A stretch of DNA of 9,907 bases from CAZYTO01 sp964650405. Its GTDB lineage: Bacteria; Acidobacteriota; Thermoanaerobaculia; Gp7-AA8. The stretch spans positions 1 through 9,907 of the forward strand of contig CAZYTO010000217.1 of the NCBI GenBank assembly GCA_964650405.1. The letters are read 5' to 3'. Shown in pieces: positions 5,212-9,907 of this stretch. The notes beneath the pieces were generated by a model. It made no database searches. It had not been told where the DNA came from and saw nothing but the letters and a program-made list of their open reading frames with translations. A program made the translations under genes and the position numbers. The number at the start of each line of letters is the position of its first letter. Positions within the stretch are counted from its first letter, which is position 1.

Positions 5212-7442
5212 AACAGATTCTCCTCGATGAATCCGAACATCGTCTTCCGCATCTGCGAGGCGAGCGCGGGATCGGTCACGCCGTGGCGTGATTTGGGGTA
5301 GAGCATCATGCGGAAGGTCTTGCCGGCCTTTTCCAGCTCATAGGCGAACTGCATGGTGTTCTGCACGTGCACGTTGTCGTCGATGGCGCCGTGCAGCAGC
5401 AGAAGGCTGCCGTGCAGGTCCTTGGCTGCATAGCGCGGTGCGGTGTCGTGGTAGGCCTTCTCGTTGTGCTCCGGCGTCAGCATGTAGCGCTCGGTGTAGA
5501 TGGAGTCGTAATCGTGCCAGTCGGTGACGGATCCCCCGGCGATGCCGGCCGACCACATCGTGCTGTGCGTCAGCGCATACGACGTCATGAACCCGCCGAA
5601 GCTCCAGCCGTTGAGCAGGACGCGGGAGCCGTCGATCCACGGCTGGGAGGTCAGCCACTTCAGCCCGTCCTCCAGGTCGCGCAGCTCCGTATCGCCGAAA
5701 TGCTTGTACAGCGGCCAGGCCGAGATGGCCCCCTTGGCGCTGGCCGTGCGGTTGTCGCAGACCCAGACCACCGCGCCGCGCTGGGCGATGAGCTGGTGCC
5801 ACAGGTACGTCGCCCCGCCCCACTGATTGCGCACCTGCGGCGCCTGCGGGCCGGAGTACGTGTGCTCGTAGACGGGATACTTCTTCGACGGATCGAAATT
5901 GGCCGGCTTGAGGATCATGGCCTCCATGACGAAGCCGTCCCGGGTCGTGACCTGGACGAACTCCGGTTTCGACAGCCGGAACTGGCGCAGGGTGGACGGC
6001 TCGTTCGCGTCGACGACCCTGACGGCTGTACCGTCGGCGCGCACGAGGGAGACCCGGGTGGGAGTTTCGATGTCGCTCCAGCCGTCGACATAGAGCGTCG
6101 ACGCCGCATTGAACGTCGCATTGTGGACGCCGGGCGCGCCGGAGAGACGCCTCAGATCGCTCCCGTCGAGACGTACGCGATAGACGTCCGTGCCGAGGCT
6201 GGAGCGCTCCGTGCCCGAGAAATAGACGAACTGATTGGCGGGATCGATGCCGTGCAGCGTGCGCACGTCCCACGGTCCGTTCGTGACCTGGCCGAGGAGC
6301 TTCCCGTCGGCGGCGTAGTGGTAGATGTGTGTATAGCCCGACCGGTCGCTCAGCCACAGGAACGAGCCGTCCTTGAGCCAGTGTGGATTGCCGTGGTGCT
6401 CGATCCAGGCCTGGGTCGATTCGCGGAAGAGAGTATGCGGCGCCGCGCCGGGCGGCGCTGCGCCGTCGAGATCGAGCCAGGTCTGCTCGCGGTTCTGGAT
6501 CTGGTACAGCACGCGGCTCCCGTCCGGCGCCCAGTCGACGTCCACGACGAGGAAGTCCTCCTTGTACTGGCGCGTGTCGATCTCCACGGGCGCGGGCGAC
6601 GGGCCGTCCAGCCGGACGGTAAAGAGCTTCGCAATGGGATTCGGGAAGCCTGCCTTCGGATAGGGCTGCTGTTCGATGCCCTGCATGGTGGGGATGTGAT
6701 CGACGATGGTGAAGCGCTTGACCGGCTTTTCGTCGAGCTGCAGGTAGGCGATGGTCTTCCCATCCGGGCTCCACCAGTATGCGTGGAAGTTGCCGCGGCC
6801 GTACACCTCTTCCTGGTAGACCCAGTCGAGCGAGCCGTTGAAGATGTCGTTGCTCCCGTCGCGGGTGAGCTGCGTCTCTTTCTGCGTGGCCAGGTCGACG
6901 ACATAGAGATTGTTGTGGCGGACGAAGGCCACCGACTTGCCGTCGGGGCTGAAGCTGGCCTCCTCCTCGTCGCCGGCCGTCCTGGTCAGGCGGGTCAGCG
7001 TGCCCTTGTCGAAATCGTAGAGATAGAGGTCTTCCGACAACGTGAGCAGGACGGTGTGCTTGTTCGGGCTGAAATTCCAGTTGCGCGGCTTGCTCACCTT
7101 GGCCGCCGCCTCTTCCGTGAGGCCCTGGACGTCCTTGAGCGAGACGCGCAGCTTGTCGGGGTCGAACAGAGGCCGCGTCTTGCCCGAGTCGGTGTCGTAG
7201 AGGAGCCACTCCTGCACCTCGCCCTTTTCGTTCGTGTGCGGCCAGGTGAAGGACTTGTCGTCGATCCAGACGAACCCTCCCTGCGGCGCACCGGCAAACG
7301 AGAGCTTTTCCTTGGGGTCGAAGATGTTTTCGAGCGTCAGCTCGCGGAGGGCCGGCTTCGCTGCCGTCTGGGCGGCGAGCGGGACCGCGAGCAGAAGGAC
7401 GCTGGAGACGGCGAGGAGGAGCAGGGCGGTGAGGCGCTTCAT
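5205..7442 (-). CDS. Exported S9B family dipeptidyl peptidase (DPP IV-like)
   Basis: The 745-residue serine peptidase starts with a signal peptide (about 1-25, MKRLTALLLLAVSSVLLLAV then LAAQ). A beta-propeller domain (about 40-490) contains DWVYQEEVYGR, in which E211/E212 match the paired glutamates of DPP IV that bind the substrate amino terminus. The C-terminal alpha/beta-hydrolase domain (about 500-745) has the nucleophile S614 (GWSFGG), D688 (GAIDDNVH) and H720 (KSRHG), plus a Tyr529 (TYSGPQ) at the oxyanion position. N690 matches the substrate-binding Asn. The length is full, so it should remove N-terminal dipeptides, by family precedent often Xaa-Pro, in the periplasm or outside. The start is ATG 7442 with only a weak AAGG upstream. 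It reads divergently from ahcY. The TGA lies inside a repeat unit. Confidence 0.96.
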   Translation of the reverse strand: MKRLTALLLLAVSSVLLLAVPLAAQTAAKPALRELTLENIFDPKEKLSFAGAPQGGFVWIDDKSFTWPHTNEKGEVQEWLLYDTDSGKTRPLFDPDKLRVSLKDVQGLTEEAAAKVSKPRNWNFSPNKHTVLLTLSEDLYLYDFDKGTLTRLTRTAGDEEEASFSPDGKSVAFVRHNNLYVVDLATQKETQLTRDGSNDIFNGSLDWVYQEEVYGRGNFHAYWWSPDGKTIAYLQLDEKPVKRFTIVDHIPTMQGIEQQPYPKAGFPNPIAKLFTVRLDGPSPAPVEIDTRQYKEDFLVVDVDWAPDGSRVLYQIQNREQTWLDLDGAAPPGAAPHTLFRESTQAWIEHHGNPHWLKDGSFLWLSDRSGYTHIYHYAADGKLLGQVTNGPWDVRTLHGIDPANQFVYFSGTERSSLGTDVYRVRLDGSDLRRLSGAPGVHNATFNAASTLYVDGWSDIETPTRVSLVRADGTAVRVVDANEPSTLRQFRLSKPEFVQVTTRDGFVMEAMILKPANFDPSKKYPVYEHTYSGPQAPQVRNQWGGATYLWHQLIAQRGAVVWVCDNRTASAKGAISAWPLYKHFGDTELRDLEDGLKWLTSQPWIDGSRVLLNGWSFGGFMTSYALTHSTMWSAGIAGGSVTDWHDYDSIYTERYMLTPEHNEKAYHDTAPRYAAKDLHGSLLLLHGAIDDNVHVQNTMQFAYELEKAGKTFRMMLYPKSRHGVTDPALASQMRKTMFGFIEENLFR

Positions 7443-7455
7443 GGGCGCGTACCTT

Positions 7456-7485
7456 AGTACAACTCCAGCGAAAGTACCCGGACAA
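7456..7485 (-). promoter_or_regulatory. Candidate promoter of the peptidase gene
   Basis: On the minus strand TTGTCC (7485-7480) and TGTACT (7461-7456) are separated by 18 bp, each matching four of six sigma-70 consensus positions. They lie 14-20 nt before ATG 7442. The matches are weak and this lineage's promoters may differ. Confidence 0.3.
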
Positions 7486-7571
7486 GGATGAAGGGCGGCG
7501 AAGGGCGAAGGATGAAGGCGGTACCGCCGAGGCGGAGCGATTGTCCTTCGCCCTTCCTCCTTCGCCCTTTT
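7486..7571. repeat. AAGGGCGAAGGATG repeats as a long inverted repeat with T-run
   Basis: Left units GAAGGGCGAAGGA (7500-7512) and right units TCCTTCGCCCTTC (7544-7556) form a perfect 13-bp inverted repeat. Imperfect pairing extends outward to about 7488 and 7570. The central GGCGGTACCGCC (7517-7528) is a perfect palindrome. Read on the plus strand it ends in a run of T (7568-7572), like an intrinsic terminator, yet it lies between divergent genes with no transcript obviously entering it. The same family occurs at 1416-1442. Confidence 0.8.
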
Positions 7572-7807
7572 TGTTGGGGGGGTGGCATTTTGGGCGATGG
7601 CGTCACTCTAAGAGGCGACGGGGCTCAATCGGTCCGAGCTCCGTCGGTTCCCGTTGCGGCCTACGAAACCGCAGCGATTGCCGGGTTCGGGCACGTCCTG
7701 GTGGCTCGCTGCGGAAACGTGCCGGGCGGCGGCGTCGGGCAACCGGCGCCGCCGCCGAGTCGCCGGGCCTCCGCCATTGGCAGGTGGTTGGAGGCTCCGC
7801 CCCAACA
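7572..7807 (+). ncRNA. Candidate structured RNA upstream of ahcY
   Basis: Hand folding finds a closing stem P1 (7572-7579 with 7800-7807, 8 bp) and P2 (7599-7602 plus 7605-7608 with 7757-7764, a 2-nt bulge). Inside P2 are four hairpins. These are H1 7616-7626/7636-7646 (11 bp, one G-U), H2 7652-7659/7669-7676 (8 bp), H3 7690-7696/7717-7723 (7 bp), and H4 7725-7738/7743-7756 (14 bp, one wobble, GCAA tetraloop). H5 pairs 7765-7772 with 7790-7797. H3, H4, P2 and H5 follow with 0-1 nt between them. No known riboswitch, RNase P, SRP, tmRNA or 6S signature was recognised. The strand is assumed from ahcY. In GC-rich DNA some pairing is expected by chance, so covariation is needed. Confidence 0.4.
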
Positions 7808-7827
7808 TCCCTTCTCCCGAATTCGGC

Positions 7828-7833
7828 TAGAAT
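7828..7833 (+). promoter_or_regulatory. Candidate -10 element for ahcY
   Basis: TAGAAT matches five of six consensus -10 bases and is one of the few AT-rich spots upstream of ahcY. No convincing -35 hexamer stands 16-19 bp upstream. If used, transcription would begin near 7840, leaving a ~94-nt leader and placing 7572-7807 outside the transcript. Confidence 0.25.
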
Positions 7834-7852
7834 CTCGCGTCTTTTCAGCGGA

Positions 7853-7909
7853 GGCCGGACAATTCCGTCTGGCCCTGCCTACATCGCGAAGGCAGACCCG
7901 ACGTCTGTC
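7853..7909 (+). promoter_or_regulatory. Two leader hairpins before the ahcY ribosome binding site
   Basis: Hairpin one is GGCCGGAC/GTCTGGCC (7853-7860 with 7867-7874, 8 bp with one G-U, 6-nt loop). Hairpin two pairs 7891-7897 with 7903-7909 (7 bp with one G-U, loop CCGAC). The second ends only 6 nt before the AAGGAG at 7916. It could influence translation, but no SAH or SAM riboswitch core sequence was recognised. Confidence 0.35.
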
Positions 7910-7915
7910 CCCACG

Positions 7916-7921
7916 AAGGAG
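7916..7921 (+). promoter_or_regulatory. Ribosome binding site of ahcY
   Basis: AAGGAG lies 12 nt before ATG 7934. The spacing is somewhat long, but this ATG begins the conserved AhcY N-terminal region, whereas upstream in-frame sequence is repeat-derived. Confidence 0.6.
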
Positions 7922-7933
7922 CACGAGTTTTCC

Positions 7934-9433
7934 ATGACCGCAACCCTGGAAGTGACCCACCCGTTCGAAGCGGCGCGCGCCGCAGGCCGTGAGCCGTACA
8001 AAGTCAAAGACCTCTCCCTGGCCACGCTCGGCCGCGCCGAGATCCGCCTTGCCGAGCACGAGATGCCGGGCCTCATGGCCGTCCGCGAGAAATACGGCAA
8101 GGACAAGCCGCTCAAGGGCGCGAAGGTCATGGGCTCTCTGCACATGACCATCCAGACCGCCGTGCTGATCGAGACTCTCGACCTGCTCGGTGCCGACGTC
8201 CGCTGGGTGAGCTGCAACATCTTCTCGACGCAGGACCACGCCGCGGCGGCCGTCGTCGTGGGCCGTTCCGAGACCGGCGGCACCATTGCCAATCCCCGGG
8301 GCATTCCTGTCTATGCCTGGAAGGGCGAAACGCTCGAGGAATACTGGTGGTGCACGGGCGAAGCGCTGATGTGGCCGGACGGCAGCGGGCCGGCGCTCAT
8401 CGTCGATGACGGGGGCGACGCCACGCTCCTGGTGCACAAAGGGGCGGAATGCGAAGGGAAGGGGCAGGTGCCGGTCTTCAATCCCAGCGACGACCCGGAA
8501 GAGTGGGGCGTCATCCTCGACCTTCTGCGCCGCGAGCTGAAACGGGATCCGAAGCGCTGGACGCGCGCCGCGGCCGGCATCAAGGGCGTCTCGGAAGAGA
8601 CCACCACCGGCGTGCATCGCCTCTATCAGATGATGGAAGCGGGCGAGCTGATGTTCCCGGCCATCAACGTCAATGACTCCGTGACCAAGTCGAAATTCGA
8701 CAACATCTACGGCTGCCGCCACTCGGTGGTGGACGGGCTCAATCGGGCCACGGATGTCATGATTGCCGGAAAGCTGGCGGTGGTCTGCGGCTTCGGCGAG
8801 GTGGGCAAGGGATGCGCGCAGGCATTGCGCGGCCAGGGCGCGCGGGTGGTGGTCACGGAAATCGACCCGATCTGCGCACTGCAGGCGGCCATGGAAGGCT
8901 TTGAAGTACGCCGGCTGGAGAGCGTCGTGTCCAGGGCCGACATCTTCGTCACCGCCACGGGCAACAAGAGCATCATCACCGCCGAGCACATGGCCCGGAT
9001 GAAGCACAACGCCATCGTCTGCAATATCGGCCACTTCGACAACGAGATCGACATGGCCGGACTGAAGAAGGTGCCGGGCATCCGCACGGAGAACATCAAG
9101 CCGCAATACGATGAATGGACGTTCCCGGACGGCCACAGCGTACTGATTCTCGCCGAGGGGCGCCTCATGAACCTTGGTTGCGCAACGGGCCATCCGTCGT
9201 TCGTCATGTCGGCCTCATTCACCAACCAGGTGCTGGCCCAGCTGGCCCTCTGGCAGAACAAGGGCGAATACGAAAAGCGCGTCTATGTCCTTCCCAAGCG
9301 GCTGGACGAGGAGGTGGCCCGCCTCCACCTGGCCCACCTGGGCGTGGAGCTGACGAAGATGACCGGCGAGCAGGCCCGGTACCTGGGTGTGCCGGAAGAG
9401 GGACCGTTCAAGCCCGATCATTATCGGTACTGA
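7934..9433 (+). CDS. ahcY: Adenosylhomocysteinase (SAH hydrolase)
   Basis: The 499-residue NAD-dependent enzyme hydrolyses S-adenosylhomocysteine to adenosine and homocysteine, relieving product inhibition of methyltransferases and feeding the methionine cycle in the cytoplasm. By alignment from memory with the human enzyme, visible key residues include H70 (SLHMT), D159 (VDDGGD), E222 (SEETTTGVH), K252 and D256 (SVTKSKFDN), C261, H367 (IGHFD) and H420 (GHPSFVMS). The NAD fold motif is G286-F-G-E-V-G291. The C-terminal KPDHYRY carries K493 and Y497, which reach the NAD site of the neighbouring subunit. The ~40-residue insert (about 170-215) typical of long bacterial forms is present. The in-frame extension upstream to 7541 is non-coding repeat and is excluded. 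The gene ends at its own terminator and appears monocistronic. Confidence 0.98.
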   Translation: MTATLEVTHPFEAARAAGREPYKVKDLSLATLGRAEIRLAEHEMPGLMAVREKYGKDKPLKGAKVMGSLHMTIQTAVLIETLDLLGADVRWVSCNIFSTQDHAAAAVVVGRSETGGTIANPRGIPVYAWKGETLEEYWWCTGEALMWPDGSGPALIVDDGGDATLLVHKGAECEGKGQVPVFNPSDDPEEWGVILDLLRRELKRDPKRWTRAAAGIKGVSEETTTGVHRLYQMMEAGELMFPAINVNDSVTKSKFDNIYGCRHSVVDGLNRATDVMIAGKLAVVCGFGEVGKGCAQALRGQGARVVVTEIDPICALQAAMEGFEVRRLESVVSRADIFVTATGNKSIITAEHMARMKHNAIVCNIGHFDNEIDMAGLKKVPGIRTENIKPQYDEWTFPDGHSVLILAEGRLMNLGCATGHPSFVMSASFTNQVLAQLALWQNKGEYEKRVYVLPKRLDEEVARLHLAHLGVELTKMTGEQARYLGVPEEGPFKPDHYRY

Positions 9434-9520
9434 GGAGTGCCGAGTGCCGAGTCCTTGAGTGCCGAGTACTTGAGTGCTGAGTCCTTGAGTGCTGAGTCCT
9501 GAGAGCACTGAGCACTCCCA
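9431..9520. repeat. GAGTGCC/GAGTCCTT short-period repeats after ahcY
   Basis: Units GAGTGCC, GAGTCCTT, GAGTACTT and GAGTGCTGAG follow each other. They begin with the ahcY stop itself (ACTGAGGAGTGCCGAG) and run to about 9520, where AGCACTGAGCACTC can pair back with GAGTGCT units. This family is not seen elsewhere in the window, but it has the same style and placement as the others. Confidence 0.85.
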
Positions 9521-9537
9521 AAGGTGTCTGGAGTGAC

Positions 9538-9571
9538 GAGGGCGAGCCGGCCAGGCTCGCCCTCCATTTTT
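9538..9571 (+). terminator. Intrinsic terminator of ahcY
   Basis: A perfect 11-bp stem, GAGGGCGAGCC (9538-9548) with GGCTCGCCCTC (9554-9564), has a 5-nt loop (GGCCA). CA and five T residues (9567-9571) follow. It lies about 105 nt after the ahcY stop and before the next gene. Confidence 0.92.
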
Positions 9572-9634
9572 GGTCATAATGCGATTTCTTTAGTCCTCAT
9601 GTTGACGAATGCATTATCATACCCACTGTAAAAG

Positions 9635-9641
9635 AAGGAGG
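9635..9641 (+). promoter_or_regulatory. Ribosome binding site fixing a GTG start
   Basis: AAGGAGG lies 8 nt before GTG 9650, ideal spacing, and supports the GTG start. Upstream AT-rich DNA (9572-9634) holds TTGACG (9602-9607) and TATCAT (9615-9620), but not at proper mutual spacing, so the promoter is unresolved. Confidence 0.85.
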
Positions 9642-9649
9642 ACCGAAAC

Positions 9650-9907
9650 GTGCCCAGACCAGGACTGCAATTGTCCGCACCATCATTGAGCCCCGGACAG
9701 GCGACGTACATCATCGACAAACTCGTCGAGGATCGGCGAATTTCGGCCGGTGAGATCAGCCGCTATGTCTCGGACATGCACCGTGAGATCAGTGACCTCG
9801 AACAGCGCCTGGCCAGCCTCAAGAATGCCGCAGGCGGCGCGTCCGCCGCACCGGCCCGCCGCGGCCCGGGACGTCCGCCGAAATCCGCGGCCGGTGCAGC
9901 CCCGGCA
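9650..9907 (+). CDS. Partial coiled-coil protein with AT-hook-like motif
   Basis: Eighty-six codons are visible and the gene runs off the window, so the total length is unknown. Translation starts MPRPGLQLSAPSLSPGQATY. A helical, charged stretch follows (about residues 20-62, with IIDKLVEDRRISAGEISRYV and DLEQRLASLK), then an Ala/Gly/Pro-rich basic linker with RRGPGRPPK (about 73-81). That is the GRP core of an AT-hook, which binds the minor groove of AT-rich DNA. A helical N-terminus plus a basic Ala/Pro-rich tail suggests a nucleoid-associated or small DNA-binding protein. Such a role is inferred, and GRP motifs also occur by chance in GC-rich genes. It is transcribed after the ahcY terminator, probably from its own promoter. 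Confidence 0.8.
   Translation, partial: MPRPGLQLSAPSLSPGQATYIIDKLVEDRRISAGEISRYVSDMHREISDLEQRLASLKNAAGGASAAPARRGPGRPPKSAAGAAPA

Noticed and set aside
5367..7457. Long plus-strand open frame opposite the peptidase gene
   Set aside because: It is the antisense shadow of a gene with intact catalytic motifs, a common effect of GC-rich codon use.
7541..7933. N-terminal extension of ahcY by 131 codons
   Set aside because: It would encode repeat and hairpin DNA. The conserved AhcY sequence begins after ATG 7934, which has its own AAGGAG.
7500..7933. SAH or SAM riboswitch upstream of ahcY
   Set aside because: The conserved SAH core (like CGAGGAGCG with a matching GGCTCG) and SAM-I core motifs could not be found. 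CGAGGCGGAGCG near 7528 has an insertion and lacks the partner.

Overview
This is a GC-rich bacterial chromosomal window. The lineage cannot be fixed from sequence alone. An Acidobacteriota-like organism is my best guess, from the secreted S9B (dipeptidyl peptidase IV type) peptidase, the GC-rich codon use and the short-period repeats in the gaps between genes. No phage, transposase, CRISPR, rRNA or tRNA gene is visible.

Layout. Positions 1-669 hold no convincing gene. They carry a duplicated ~95-bp leader, followed once by 2 and once by 13 tandem copies of a 21-bp unit with a near-palindromic core. From 7442 down to 670 every gene is on the minus strand. In transcription order these are an exported S9B peptidase (7442-5205), two small overlapping coiled-coil ORFs (about 5022-4515), a tandem-receiver response regulator (4486-3722), a membrane-anchored SPFH/prohibitin-like protein (3532-2477) with an SPFH lipoprotein 17 nt behind it (2459-1440), and an unrecognised two-TM protein (1314-670). 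On the plus strand, S-adenosylhomocysteine hydrolase (7934-9433) reads divergently from the peptidase. It ends at a textbook intrinsic terminator. A new gene with a strong ribosome binding site and an AT-hook-like motif starts at 9650 and runs off the window.

How the parts fit. The two SPFH genes are the clearest operon and probably build one periplasm-facing assembly, half TM-anchored and half lipid-anchored. The small overlapping ORFs just upstream of the response regulator look translationally coupled. AhcY removes S-adenosylhomocysteine for the methyl cycle, and its nearly 500-nt upstream region is the most structured non-coding DNA here: a long inverted repeat, then a compact set of nested and adjacent stems (7572-7807), then two more hairpins before the start codon.

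Most unusual signal. Gaps between genes are filled by several different short-period repeat families with 7- to 8-bp-like units. At four genes the repeat starts exactly at, or includes, the stop codon. Two unrelated genes (peptidase and response regulator) share an identical 28-nt repeat segment in the same phase relative to the TGA. A third ORF takes its last ~18 residues from the repeat. The 21-bp palindromic array and the structured region upstream of ahcY are the other candidates for something undescribed.
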